From the NCBI GenBank assembly GCA_039587535.1, contig JBDHIF010000001.1:177713-241712 (forward strand): a stretch of 64,000 nt of DNA, read 5' to 3'. Each line of letters begins with the position of its first letter. Within the stretch, counting starts at the first letter, position 1. Source of the stretch: JAWLHJ01 sp039587535 (GTDB lineage Bacteria; Gemmatimonadota; Gemmatimonadetes; Longimicrobiales; Gaopeijiaceae). The notes below the pieces were generated by a model that saw only the letters and a program-made list of their open reading frames with translations, was not told where the DNA came from and searched no databases. Of the stretch, positions 16,931 to 25,700 are shown piece by piece. A program made the translations under genes and the position numbers.

Positions 16931-18239
16931 GCGCCACCTCCTCTCTCAGGACCTCCTCCGCGACATGCAGCGTCCGCTCCACATCGTCGGGCGTATGTGC
17001 ATAAGACCAGAACCATGCCTCGAAGGGGCTGGGCGGAAGGTGGATCCCCCGCTCCAGCATCCCGTGGAAGAAGCGGTTGAACCGTTCGCGGTTCGAAGCC
17101 GAGGCCGTAGGCCAATCCACCACAGGGTCTTCGCTGAAAAAGAGCGACCCCATGCCGCCGGCACGATTCCACCGGACGGAGACCTCCAAGCGCTTGGACA
17201 GGCTGTCGAAGCCTTCGTCGAACATGCTGCCGAGCCGCTCGAGGTGCTCGTAGACTCCAGGCTCCTCCTCCAGATACTGGAGTGTGGTCAGACCTGCCGC
17301 GACGGCGAGGGGGTTCCCGGACAGCGTACCGGCCTGATAGACCGGTCCGTCCGGAGCGATCATGCGCATGAGGTCCTCACGACCCCCGTAAGCGCCGACC
17401 GGTAGACCGCCTCCAATGACCTTGCCCAGCGTCGTGAGGTCGGGGACGACACCGTAGCGACCCTGAGCTCCGGCATGCGCCACACGGAAGCCCGTCATCA
17501 CCTCGTCGAAGATGAGAAGCGCTCCACGAGCTTTGGTAAGCGCCCTGAGGCCCTCCAGGAAGCCCTTCTCCGGCGGGATGCAGCCCATGTTGCCCGACAC
17601 GGGCTCCACGATGACGCCGGCAATCTCGTCGCCCTGCGTGTCGAATAGGGCCCGAACAGAGTCGAGGTCATTGAACTCGGCCACCAGCGAGTTCGAGGCC
17701 GTGCTCGCGGTGACGCCAGGACTCGACGGAACGCCCAAAGTCGCCGCTCCGGATCCTGCCTCCACGAGGAACGCGTCACCATGCCCATGGTACCCGCCCC
17801 GGAACTTCACGATGCGGTCACGACCCGTTGCCGCACGTGCGAGACGGATCGCGCTCATGGTCGCCTCCGTCCCCGAGTTGACGAGCCGGACCACCTCCAC
17901 GCCGGGAACCGCTGCAACGATCGCTTCGGCGAGCTCGATCTCCCCCTCAGTTGGGGTTCCGAACGAGGTCCCGCGCTCCACGGCCGAGGCGAGAGCTCGA
18001 CGGACAGCAGGGTGGGCGTGCCCGAGCACCATGACACCCCACGACCCGATGTAGTCGAGGAGCTCGCGCCCGTCCACGTCCTCCAGGTACGCGCCCCTCG
18101 CGGAGCGCACGAAGCGGGGTGTGCCGCCAACCCCCTTGAAGGCGCGGACGGGGCTGTTCACGCCGCCGGGAATCGTCCTTCTGGCCCGATGAAGGAGTTC
18201 CTCGCTTCTGCCGTCGTCTCTTTGGTCCGTCGCGCTCAT
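16923..18239 (-). CDS. hemL: Glutamate-1-semialdehyde 2,1-aminomutase
   Basis: The protein has 438 residues from the ATG at 18239, which overlaps the hemD stop (ATGA); longer frames run into hemD. It is a class III PLP aminotransferase-fold enzyme. SPVRAFKGVGGTP is the N-terminal substrate segment, GSWGVMVLGHAHP and NSGTEATMSAIRLARA are family blocks, and the PLP lysine lies in TTLGKVIGGGLPVGAYGG. It converts glutamate-1-semialdehyde into 5-aminolevulinate, so the organism uses the C5 route together with hemA from the same operon. Nothing essential seems missing. Confidence 0.96.
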   Translation of the reverse strand: MSATDQRDDGRSEELLHRARRTIPGGVNSPVRAFKGVGGTPRFVRSARGAYLEDVDGRELLDYIGSWGVMVLGHAHPAVRRALASAVERGTSFGTPTEGEIELAEAIVAAVPGVEVVRLVNSGTEATMSAIRLARAATGRDRIVKFRGGYHGHGDAFLVEAGSGAATLGVPSSPGVTASTASNSLVAEFNDLDSVRALFDTQGDEIAGVIVEPVSGNMGCIPPEKGFLEGLRALTKARGALLIFDEVMTGFRVAHAGAQGRYGVVPDLTTLGKVIGGGLPVGAYGGREDLMRMIAPDGPVYQAGTLSGNPLAVAAGLTTLQYLEEEPGVYEHLERLGSMFDEGFDSLSKRLEVSVRWNRAGGMGSLFFSEDPVVDWPTASASNRERFNRFFHGMLERGIHLPPSPFEAWFWSYAHTPDDVERTLHVAEEVLREEVAHA

Positions 18240-19012
18240 CGTGCTCCCGGGTTTGTCTGCCTGATGCTCGCCACGCAGGCATCCACGAGCCCGTCGAGGC
18301 TCGGTGGATCCGCCACAGCGATTTGTTCTCTCGAAACACCTGATTTCTCCAGAGCCGCCGCCGTGGCAGGGCCGATGGCCGCCACGCCAAGTTGGTCGAA
18401 CGGCCCAGGCCAATCCGGTGATAGCGCCGCCACCAGGGTCTCCACGGCCGACGGGCTGGCGAAGGCCACAGCCCCGACGCCGCGCTTCAGGTCCGCACGG
18501 ACCCTCAGGCCGTCCGGTGGGGTGGAGATCGTTCGATAGGCCTCCACCCGGTCTACCCGGGCCCCCATGGCCCGCAACCCTTCTTCCAGGGTCTCTCCGG
18601 CCAGCGAAGCCGCGGGGAACAAGACACGTCGGTCTTTCATGGGAGCGCGTCGGCGCAAGATTTCGACCAACCCTCCGGCGTCACGGTCTCCCACTACGTC
18701 CACCGGCCAACCGCGACGCTCGAGCTCTGCCGCGGTGGCCGCGCCGACCGCGGCGACGCGCGTCCGTTCGGTGGCCGGAGGCGGACCCAGGGGGTCTACG
18801 GCACGGGCGCTCGTCACAACCACCCAATCGTATCCGCCCGATGCCAGTGCCTGCCGGGCGCGCCGAAGCGGTGCCCCGTCCTCCGGACGCCCGAACGAGA
18901 GCGTGGGCCACAACACCACACGTGCGCCCTCGGCCTCCAACTTCCTCGTCAGGGGATCTTCCGGCGAACCGTCCCGGGTGGTGGCCACCACCTGGCCGGA
19001 GAGCCGGCTCAT
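18236..19012 (-). CDS. hemD: Uroporphyrinogen-III synthase
   Basis: The protein has 258 residues from the ATG at 19012, overlapping the hemC stop as ATGA. HemD proteins diverge strongly; the recognisable parts are GQVVATTRDG at the start, YDWVVVTSARAVDPL, VAAVGAATAAELERRGW, RRVLFPAASLAGETLEEGL, RVEAYRTI and AFASPSAVETLVAAL. The last block and IGPATAAALEKSG match the second lobe. It cyclises hydroxymethylbilane with inversion of ring D. Position between hemC and hemL makes the assignment firm despite weak sequence conservation. A minor oddity is the short, Arg/Pro-rich character of the interlobe region. Confidence 0.92.
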   Translation of the reverse strand: MSRLSGQVVATTRDGSPEDPLTRKLEAEGARVVLWPTLSFGRPEDGAPLRRARQALASGGYDWVVVTSARAVDPLGPPPATERTRVAAVGAATAAELERRGWPVDVVGDRDAGGLVEILRRRAPMKDRRVLFPAASLAGETLEEGLRAMGARVDRVEAYRTISTPPDGLRVRADLKRGVGAVAFASPSAVETLVAALSPDWPGPFDQLGVAAIGPATAAALEKSGVSREQIAVADPPSLDGLVDACVASIRQTNPGAR

Positions 19013-19962
19013 GTTGGACGTTCCGACACCCTGGGCGGCGGACCCGCCCACCCCACCCCGCGCAGGGAGGCGAGTCCGAGTCGCTGGAGCAACTTTTCCG
19101 CCACCGCAGAGCCCAGCGCTTCGGGATGTCCCGGCGCCACCTGCCGCTGTTCGTCCCAAACCACTCCGGCGGGCCCCACCACGGCGCCGGCCAAGGTCAG
19201 CACACCGTCCTCGTCCACCCGACCCAATCCACCCACGGGTGCCTGGCAGCCCGCCTCCAACCGCCTGAGAAGGGCCCGCTCGGCCTCAACCGCTCTCCGG
19301 GTCGGACCATGGTCGAGAGAGGTCGTAAGCTCGCGAAGGAGCCGGTCGTCCCCGCGGACCTGAAGGGCCAGAGCCCCCTGAGCCGCGGCCGGGAGCATCA
19401 CGGTTGGCTCGAGGTACTCGGTGACCCGATCGGACAGGCCCAGCCTGACAAGCCCTGCCGCCGCCAGGACAACCGCGTCCACGTCACCTTCGTCGGCAGC
19501 CCGGAGCCTGGTGGGAACGTTACCCCGCTGATCTCGCAGCTCGAGGTCGGGCCTGGCGGCACGGAGGAATCCCTTCCGACGGGGGCTCGAGGTCCCGATC
19601 GAAGACCTGTCAGGCAGGTCGGACAGGCCGCCGTGTCGGCTCACCAGGACATCGCGTGGATCCTCACGTTCCGGAATAGCTCCGAGCGTAAGCCCGGGAT
19701 GCATCGCCGTCGCAAGGTCCTTGCAGGAATGGACGGCGAGATCGATGCGTCCGTCCAACAACGCATCCTCGATCTCCTTGGTGAAAAACGCCTGCCCGTG
19801 CTCGGGCCCGAGCGGCACGTCGCGAATGCGGTCTCCCGAGGTCGTGATCTCCACGAGCTCCACGTCCAACCCGGGATGTGTGCTCTGGAGTCGATCGGCC
19901 ACCCAACGCGACTGCGTCAGGGCCAGGCGGGAGCCCCTCGTGCCCAGCCTCAAATTGCTCAA
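19009..19962 (-). CDS. hemC: Hydroxymethylbilane synthase (porphobilinogen deaminase)
   Basis: The 317-residue protein opens with LRLGTRGSRLALTQSRWV, a diagnostic motif. FFTKEIEDALLDGRIDLAVHS carries substrate-contacting residues, although the family's SLKD reads SCKD here. The cofactor cysteine is present in RRLEAGCQAPVGG, where the dipyrromethane is attached. It polymerises four porphobilinogens to hydroxymethylbilane in the cytoplasm. Its start overlaps the hemA stop and its stop overlaps the hemD start, both as ATGA. The Leu-to-Cys change next to the conserved lysine is unusual but conservative in size. Confidence 0.96.
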   Translation of the reverse strand: MSNLRLGTRGSRLALTQSRWVADRLQSTHPGLDVELVEITTSGDRIRDVPLGPEHGQAFFTKEIEDALLDGRIDLAVHSCKDLATAMHPGLTLGAIPEREDPRDVLVSRHGGLSDLPDRSSIGTSSPRRKGFLRAARPDLELRDQRGNVPTRLRAADEGDVDAVVLAAAGLVRLGLSDRVTEYLEPTVMLPAAAQGALALQVRGDDRLLRELTTSLDHGPTRRAVEAERALLRRLEAGCQAPVGGLGRVDEDGVLTLAGAVVGPAGVVWDEQRQVAPGHPEALGSAVAEKLLQRLGLASLRGVGWAGPPPRVSERPT

Positions 19963-21251
19963 TTCGACTCCGGGTGCCCGTCCGTGCCGCCAGGCTCGAC
20001 ACCGAAAAGCGCGGGAGCCGTCTCCAGGAGGAATCGGCCCTCGGGGCTCTCGGGGTCCGCCTCGCGCAACGCGACGGTAGGCGTGTGGAGAATCGTGCGG
20101 GCGAGCGAGCGCGCCAAAAGCCGCATCTGCTCACGCTCCTCCTCAGACCGACCCTGGCCGAAGCGCTCGGCCTCCGCGCGAGCGAGCTCGAGGACCTGGC
20201 GGCGGACGGCTTTCAGGACATCGACGCCCCGTCGCGATCGGAGCCATTGAGCGAACCGCTCCGCCTGCTCCCGGACGATCTGCTCCGCGCGCGGCACCTG
20301 CGCGGCCCGAGCGGCCCGAGCTTCTTCCACACGCCGGAAGACATGATCCAGATCTAGAAGCGTGACCCCGTCGATCTCGGCCAGGGCCGGGTCGAAGTTC
20401 CGAGGGTGTGCAAGATCCAGGAAGCGCAACTCCCTCCGGCCTCGCGACGTCACGAGCTCCCGCATCATGTCGGTAGTGACGAGCCACTCGCCGGCGGTGA
20501 CGGCCCCCACTACGAGATCTGCCTCCGCCAGGAGCTCCGGAAGTCGATCGAGTCCGGCGCCGGTGCCGCCCAGGGGCCTGGCAACCTGATGCGCCGTGTC
20601 CGTGGTTCGGTTCGCCACCACGAGAGACCCCACGCCGGCCTTTTGGAGGAGTCGCGCCATGAGAGCACCAGTCTCACCGGCGCCGATGACCAGCGCCCGC
20701 GCCTCGCCCAGAGGCCCCATCTCGCGCTCGACCATCTTGAGCGAAGCGCTGGCAAGCGAAGCCGCACCACGCCCAATATCCGTCTGCGTCCGCACCTTCT
20801 TACCGGTCTGGAGGCCCATCTCGAACATCCGGTGCAGGACGGGTCCCTTGCTCGTCATGGCCAACGGATGGTGCGCCGCCTCACGTACCTGTCCAAGGAT
20901 CTGAGCTTCGCCGTGAACCACCGAATCGAGCCCCGAGGCGACCCGGAACAGATGCCTGACGGCGGTCGTTCCGCGGAGCGCGTAGATGTGCGGACGGAGC
21001 TCGTCACTCCGGACACCCGTGCGTCGCGCCAGGAGGCGGACCAGTACCTTCAGGGCCCGATCGGGCTCTTCGGATACGCAGTAGAGCTCGAGACGCCCAC
21101 AGGTCGCCAGCGGGATGGCCTCTTCGAGGATGCCCCTCTCGGTGAGGAGCGAGCCGAGCGCGGCATAGACCTCGTCAAGGTCCACATGCATGCGCTCGCG
21201 AACCCGCGTGGGGGCCACGGACTGGCTAGTGCCGACGACGAAAAGCTCCAT
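19959..21251 (-). CDS. hemA: Glutamyl-tRNA reductase
   Basis: The protein has 430 residues from the ATG at 21251, with GGGAG about 6 bases upstream. The N-terminal catalytic domain has GTSQSVAPTRVRERM and PLATCGRLELY, where the cysteine is the thioester nucleophile; the usual TCNR reads TCGR. HLFRVASGLDSVVHGEAQILGQV and the NADPH domain (ALVIGAGETGALMARLL, VVANRT) follow, then a helical dimerisation tail. It reduces glutamyl-tRNA(Glu) to glutamate-1-semialdehyde, the entry to the C5 pathway and normally the control point of haem synthesis. A 27-codon ORF separates it from hemB. Confidence 0.96.
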   Translation of the reverse strand: MELFVVGTSQSVAPTRVRERMHVDLDEVYAALGSLLTERGILEEAIPLATCGRLELYCVSEEPDRALKVLVRLLARRTGVRSDELRPHIYALRGTTAVRHLFRVASGLDSVVHGEAQILGQVREAAHHPLAMTSKGPVLHRMFEMGLQTGKKVRTQTDIGRGAASLASASLKMVEREMGPLGEARALVIGAGETGALMARLLQKAGVGSLVVANRTTDTAHQVARPLGGTGAGLDRLPELLAEADLVVGAVTAGEWLVTTDMMRELVTSRGRRELRFLDLAHPRNFDPALAEIDGVTLLDLDHVFRRVEEARAARAAQVPRAEQIVREQAERFAQWLRSRRGVDVLKAVRRQVLELARAEAERFGQGRSEEEREQMRLLARSLARTILHTPTVALREADPESPEGRFLLETAPALFGVEPGGTDGHPESN

Positions 21252-21268
21252 GGCTCCCAAAATCCCCT

Positions 21269-21352
21269 TCAGCCCCGGGGTCCCGCGGGCTCTCCCATGG
21301 TGCCCACCTCGGCACGGAGCCGGTCTGCGAAGGAGACGCCGACCCACGTCAT
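21269..21352 (-). CDS. Possible 27-codon ORF between hemB and hemA
   Basis: An ATG at 21352 overlaps the hemB stop codon as ATGA, the same arrangement used at many junctions of this operon, and opens a 27-codon frame (MTWVGVSFADRLRAEVG ...) ending 17 bases before the hemA start. It has no known family. It may be a coupling peptide that carries ribosomes from hemB to hemA, a decayed gene, or chance. Confidence 0.3.
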   Translation of the reverse strand: MTWVGVSFADRLRAEVGTMGEPAGPRG

Positions 21353-22356
21353 CCGTCGCTCCTCAGCCACCGAGCGGCGTCGAGCGCGTGATACGTGATG
21401 ACGATGTCCGCACCGGCCCTCCGGAAAGCGACGAGCGTCTCGAGCACCACCTTCCGTTCGTCCACCCACCCCCGATTCGCGGCGGCTTTCACCATGCTGT
21501 ACTCCCCGCTCACGTTGTAGACTGCCAGAGGCATCTCCGGGAATGCGTCGCGGGTGCTCCGCACGACGTCCAGGTACGCGAGCCCGGGCTTGACCATGAG
21601 GATGTCCGCCCCCTCCTCCACATCCGCCCGGTGCTCGCGGAGGGCCTCGCGGCCATTTGCCGGGTCCATCTGATGGCTCTTGCGATCCCCGAAGGCGGGG
21701 GCGCCGTCCGCGGCATCGCGAAAGGGGCCGTAGTAGGACGACGCGTATTTGGCCGAGTACGAGAGGATGGGTAGGTGATCGAATCCATGCTCGTCCAGCG
21801 ACCGCCGGATCGAGGCTACCTGGCCATCCATCATGGCCGAGGGCGCGAGCACGTCGGCCCCGGCCCGAGCAAGGGACACCGCGGTCTCAGCGAGACGATC
21901 CAGCGAGGCGTCGTTCAACACCTGGCCTTCGTCGCCGAGAAGCCCACAATGACCGTGATCGGTGTACTCGCACAAACAGACGTCCGCGATGACGAGTCCT
22001 TCGTACCCGCTGTCGCGTAGACCACGAATCGCGCGCTGGACCACGGCGTCCTCGGCCGAAGCCTGGGTTCCGTGCGCATCCTTCTCAGACGGAATCCCGA
22101 AGAGGAGGATACCGCCCAGATCGGCCTCCACGGCCTGCCTCGCAGGCTCGGCCACCCGGTCCACGGGCCACCGGAACACCCCCGGCATCGACGCCACCTC
22201 GGTGGGTTCCTTCTCGACCTCAGTGACGAACAGGGGCAACACGAACCGCTCGGGCGAGAGGATCTCCTCTCGTACGAGTCGTCTCGTGGCCGGCGTTCGG
22301 CGCAGTCTGCGGAGCCGGACGAAGTTCGCGCTGGCGTGTGGATTGAGATCGATCAT
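21349..22356 (-). CDS. hemB: Porphobilinogen synthase (5-aminolevulinate dehydratase)
   Basis: The 335-residue protein is the first gene of the haem operon. Three cysteines in DVCLCEYTDHGHCG indicate the zinc-binding active-site type. The two catalytic lysines are in LSYSAKYASSYYGPF and LMVKPGLAYLDVV. RPRRLR-like VRLRRLRRTPATRRLVRE is the N-terminal arm and VSGEYSMVKAAANRGW a C-terminal block. It condenses two 5-aminolevulinates to porphobilinogen in the cytoplasm. The 130 bases upstream are AT-richer than average and should hold the operon promoter, but no clear -35/-10 pair is visible to me. Confidence 0.96.
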   Translation of the reverse strand: MIDLNPHASANFVRLRRLRRTPATRRLVREEILSPERFVLPLFVTEVEKEPTEVASMPGVFRWPVDRVAEPARQAVEADLGGILLFGIPSEKDAHGTQASAEDAVVQRAIRGLRDSGYEGLVIADVCLCEYTDHGHCGLLGDEGQVLNDASLDRLAETAVSLARAGADVLAPSAMMDGQVASIRRSLDEHGFDHLPILSYSAKYASSYYGPFRDAADGAPAFGDRKSHQMDPANGREALREHRADVEEGADILMVKPGLAYLDVVRSTRDAFPEMPLAVYNVSGEYSMVKAAANRGWVDERKVVLETLVAFRRAGADIVITYHALDAARWLRSDG

Positions 22357-22486
22357 AACTGCAATAAAGATCAGTGCTTGCGCAGTCGATCACAATTGGG
22401 GAATGCCCCGTTTTCCAGGTCCGTAGATGTCCCTACGGGTGCCTCCCGACACGAAAGCGTCGAACGGCCGGCCGACCCGCGGCGTC

Positions 22487-23305
22487 TCAGCGGGGCGGGC
22501 CTTCGTTCACTCGCACCTCGAGGACACGCATCTCCACGGTCATGGCGCCGTCCGGTGAGCCCAGCATCGCCTCCATCTCTTCCATCTGGCTGCCGAACAT
22601 CTGCTCCATCATCGCGCGCTGATCCTCGGGAAGCGCCTCGAGCTGACGTCGCATCTCTTCCAGCTCGGCCAGCATGGCCGGGTCGAGCGCGTCGCGGAGC
22701 CCTTCCATGCGCACGACGGTGCGATACGGCATGAACATGCCACCGGCGTCACTGTAGTCGAGCAGCTCGATGACACTGGTGACCTCTACCGCGCCACTCC
22801 CCGTGTCCAGATCTCCGGTGAACTCCATGCGGCGGGGCACCCAGCGACTCGCGTCGACCAGAATGCGTCCGGTCCGCGGCTGGAAGTCGGCCCCGTCCGG
22901 CCCGGTTTCAGGCACGAGATCGAGCGCCTGCAGGTCGTCAAGAATCAGGACGTGCGTCTCCGCCCCCTCCACCGTCTCCGTGCCCCCGTAGCGACTGTGC
23001 TCGGCCAGCTCGGGGCCCACCGCATACACGTCACCGTATCCGAAGTCCTCGTCCACGCCGCTGGAGAGCCCTCCGGTAGCGGTGCTCCGAAGCTGGAACA
23101 CCGGCCGGCCCTCGACCAGCTCCTTCTCGAAATACATCTCCGACTCGACGCCCATGACTTCCTGGACGACCAGGTAGTTGTCCACCGAGGCGATGCTTTC
23201 CTCATACGCCTCGAGCATGCTCTCTATGACGTCCGCGGACGACTGCGCCACGAGAACGGCCGGCGCCAAAGCCAGCCATGCAATGCTCCATCGCAGGGAT
23301 CTCAC
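22487..23305 (-). CDS. Secreted protein, possibly LolA/outer-membrane lipoprotein-sorting fold
   Basis: The start is GTG 23305, supported by GGAGG 8 bases upstream, giving 272 residues. A signal peptide (SLRWSIAWLALAPAVLVAQ) is followed by a beta-rich domain of the type seen in LolA-like or DUF1571-like secreted proteins: SIASVDNYLVVQEV, GRPVFQLRSTATGG, HVLILDDLQALDL, GRILVDASRWVPRRMEFTGD, VTSVIELLDYSDAGGMFMPY. The C-terminal 70 residues form an acidic, Met- and Glu-rich helix (ALPEDQRAMMEQMFGSQM) ending in TVEMRVLEVRVN. Such proteins often carry lipids in the periplasm, but the function is unknown. It lies upstream of the haem operon with its own ribosome site. Confidence 0.62.
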   Translation of the reverse strand: MRSLRWSIAWLALAPAVLVAQSSADVIESMLEAYEESIASVDNYLVVQEVMGVESEMYFEKELVEGRPVFQLRSTATGGLSSGVDEDFGYGDVYAVGPELAEHSRYGGTETVEGAETHVLILDDLQALDLVPETGPDGADFQPRTGRILVDASRWVPRRMEFTGDLDTGSGAVEVTSVIELLDYSDAGGMFMPYRTVVRMEGLRDALDPAMLAELEEMRRQLEALPEDQRAMMEQMFGSQMEEMEAMLGSPDGAMTVEMRVLEVRVNEGPPR

Positions 23306-23476
23306 CTGAAGTCCTCCAGGAAGGGATGAGGGTGCCCGCACTCTTCGAGTGATGGCTGCCACGCCCGCTCGGGTCAAGACGCCGGGCCGTATCATGGGGT
23401 GTTTACCCCGCGGGCCCTCATGAGGTCGTCCCGTGGGTTCCGGACGCTCCGGCGCCGTACCGCGCCCTACGATAGG

Positions 23477-24541
23477 TCAAGAGGTATCCGAACGTTGCAC
23501 AAACAGGGTTTGAGTCGGATAAGCAAACTCGATCCCCGCGTCCTCGAAGTGTTGGTGAATCGCAAGGTTGATGGCCTGCTGGATGTCCATGTGCTCCTTG
23601 TAGTCGGAGCTGAGCACGTAGTAGACAGTCTCGAAAATCAGGGCGGTGTCACCGTAACGAGCGAAATGGGCCCTCTCGAATCGCACCCGATCTCCGTGCT
23701 CCTCGACGAAGGTCTTGACCATGCCGGGGATTTCCTGGAGGTGGGCGTGTGAGGTGTGATAGGTGACCCCGAGCTCCAAGACCACGCGGCGCTCGAACAT
23801 GCGGCCGTAGTTCCGGATCCGGCTATTCAGCAAATCGGTGTTCGAGAACACGAGCTGTTCACCGGAAACGCTCCGTAGCCGAGTGGTCTTGAGTCCGATC
23901 TCTTCGACGCGGCCGACGAGGTCGTCCACGGCAAGGGAATCTCCGAGAACGAATGGGCGATCGAGCACGATGGATACAGACGCAAACAGGTCACCCAGGA
24001 TACTTTGCGCCGCCAACGCCACCGCGATTCCTCCGACCCCCAATCCGGCCACCAGGGCCGTGACGTCCACCCCCAGGTTGTCCAAGCCCAGCAGGAGGAC
24101 CATGGACCACAGGGCGATACGAAACACGATTCCGACGACGTTCGTCGTCATCACCGCGGCCGCATCGTCCGGGGCCCGCTGCTCACGGCTCAGCTCGACC
24201 CACCTTCGAACACCAGCGCTCAGCCAGATTCCGATTTGGATGAGTAGGGCGATGACCGCCAAGTGCGCCAGCAGGTCCACCGCCCGCGCAGGCAGCTCCA
24301 ATACGAGGCTCCCTGCGTACACGGCCACGAGGACCAGAACCGCGCCTCTCGTGTGGTGCAGCGCGTATATGATGACGTCGTCCCACGTGGTGCGGGTCTT
24401 GCCCGCCAGGCCTGAAAGACGCCTTACCAACACACCGGCCACGAGCTTCAGGACCAGCCAAGTCGCCGCCGACGCGCCGATTGCGGACAGCCACGCTCGG
24501 ACCGGGTTTCCAAGAAATTCCTGCGTCAGGAAGGGTGTCAT
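23477..24541 (-). CDS. MscS family small-conductance mechanosensitive channel
   Basis: The protein has 354 residues from the ATG at 24541. Three or four N-terminal helices are followed by the pore helix and beta domain of MscS: VTALVAGLGVGGIAVALAAQ with the Gly/Ala pattern of TM3, then SILGDLFASVSIVLDRPFVLGD, SLAVDDLVGRVEEIGLKTTRLRS and FSNTDLLNSRIRNYGR. The C-terminal alpha/beta region (HYTSHAHLQEIP-like, FETVYYVLSSDYKEHM) is complete. It opens under membrane tension to release solutes during hypo-osmotic shock. It has a strong sigma-70-type promoter about 70 bases upstream. Confidence 0.92.
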   Translation of the reverse strand: MTPFLTQEFLGNPVRAWLSAIGASAATWLVLKLVAGVLVRRLSGLAGKTRTTWDDVIIYALHHTRGAVLVLVAVYAGSLVLELPARAVDLLAHLAVIALLIQIGIWLSAGVRRWVELSREQRAPDDAAAVMTTNVVGIVFRIALWSMVLLLGLDNLGVDVTALVAGLGVGGIAVALAAQSILGDLFASVSIVLDRPFVLGDSLAVDDLVGRVEEIGLKTTRLRSVSGEQLVFSNTDLLNSRIRNYGRMFERRVVLELGVTYHTSHAHLQEIPGMVKTFVEEHGDRVRFERAHFARYGDTALIFETVYYVLSSDYKEHMDIQQAINLAIHQHFEDAGIEFAYPTQTLFVQRSDTS

Positions 24542-24614
24542 AGGCTCGAAGCTCGGGTTCCTAATCCGGTGGGCGCCTCCCAAGGGCGCCTGCCGACCTG
24601 GAACGTAAGTGGTT

Positions 24615-24643
24615 ACTATACAGTGGTTTGTGTATCCACTCAA
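24615..24643 (-). promoter_or_regulatory. Sigma-70-type promoter for the mscS-like gene
   Basis: On the minus strand TTGAGT (24643-24638) is followed by a 17-base spacer and TATAGT (24620-24615). Both hexamers are close to consensus, stand out in a GC-rich background, and predict a transcript starting near 24608 with a 65-70 base leader before the ATG at 24541. The spacer contains GTGG/CCAC repeats that could form a weak operator. Confidence 0.6.
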
Positions 24644-24809
24644 CTCTTCCCCGTCCAGGCGCCGGGAGAAGCTTTGCACGCCCCGCGCCCGAGCCCGTGA
24701 AGAGATCGGTGCCGCGTCTTCCACCCGTCATCAGCGCGCGCCCTTGCCCGGGGCCGCCCGTTCGCGCACGCTGGCTCGAGGTACATCCCCCACCCGCAGG
24801 AGTCACCGA

Positions 24810-25700
24810 ATGACCGACCGCCGGAAGCGAGCAGACGAGTTCCCCCGCGAAGTCCTGGACCTCTTCGACGAGTACGTGCACGGCCTGATCGACCGCCGTG
24901 CGTTCTTGGATGGCGCCCGCAAGTTCGCCGTGGGTGGGCTCACGGCCCTTGGCATGCTGGAGGCACTCAAGCCGCGCTATGCGTGGGCGCGTCAGGTGTC
25001 GAAAGATGACCCGTCCGTCCGGATGCAGTACGTGGAGTACCCGTCACCGAGTGGATCCGGCACCATTCGCGGGTACATGGCGCGCCCCTCGTCCGGGGGT
25101 CGGCATCCCGCGGTCCTCGTGATCCACGAGAATCGCGGCCTGAACCCCTATATCGAAGACGTCGTTCGCCGCATGGGCGCCGCCGGGTTCCTGGCCCTCG
25201 GGCCGGACGCCCTTACGCCTCTGGGAGGCTATCCCGGCAGTGATGACGAGGGTCGTGAGATGCAGCGGCGCCTCGATCGCGACACCATGGTGGCGGATTT
25301 CGAGGCGGGGGTTCGTTTCCTCAGCTCCCACGCCGAATCTACCGGACGAGTCGGCGCCGTGGGATTCTGCTTCGGCGGTTGGGTGGTGAACATGCTGGCC
25401 GTGCGCATGCCGGAGCTTGGAGCCGGGGTGCCCTTCTATGGCACGCAGCCCACAGCGGCGGACGTACCGCGGATCCAGGCTCCGCTCATGATCCACTACG
25501 CCGGGCTCGATGAGCGGGTGAACGCGGGTTGGCCCGCGTATCGTGACGCTTTGGAAGCCAACGGCAAGCGCTACGTCATGCATATGTACGAGGGCGTAAA
25601 CCACGGATTCCACAACGACACGACGCCGCGATACGACGAAGCAGCGGCGGCCTTGGCGCAGGAGCGCACCATCGCCTTCTTCAACGAGAATCTTCGGTAG
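24810..25700 (+). CDS. Dienelactone hydrolase family protein with Tat-like signal
   Basis: The 296-residue protein has AGGAG 9 bases before the ATG at 24810. Residues 29-53 (DRRAFLDGARKFAVGG) form a twin-arginine-type signal. The alpha/beta hydrolase domain has the dienelactone hydrolase triad: Cys187 in GFCFGG, Asp234 in AGLDERVN and His265 in NHGFHND, plus Glu107 in HENRG, the residue that holds the cysteine in this family. It hydrolyses dienelactones or related esters and would act in the periplasm. It is monocistronic, and its 3' end overlaps the convergent MutS-like gene by 20 bases. Confidence 0.88.
   Translation: MTDRRKRADEFPREVLDLFDEYVHGLIDRRAFLDGARKFAVGGLTALGMLEALKPRYAWARQVSKDDPSVRMQYVEYPSPSGSGTIRGYMARPSSGGRHPAVLVIHENRGLNPYIEDVVRRMGAAGFLALGPDALTPLGGYPGSDDEGREMQRRLDRDTMVADFEAGVRFLSSHAESTGRVGAVGFCFGGWVVNMLAVRMPELGAGVPFYGTQPTAADVPRIQAPLMIHYAGLDERVNAGWPAYRDALEANGKRYVMHMYEGVNHGFHNDTTPRYDEAAAALAQERTIAFFNENLR

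Noticed and set aside
18304..20250. Long open frame (648 codons) on the plus strand across hemL, hemD and hemC
   Set aside because: It is antisense to three confident haem genes and shows only Pro/Arg/Ser-rich composition.
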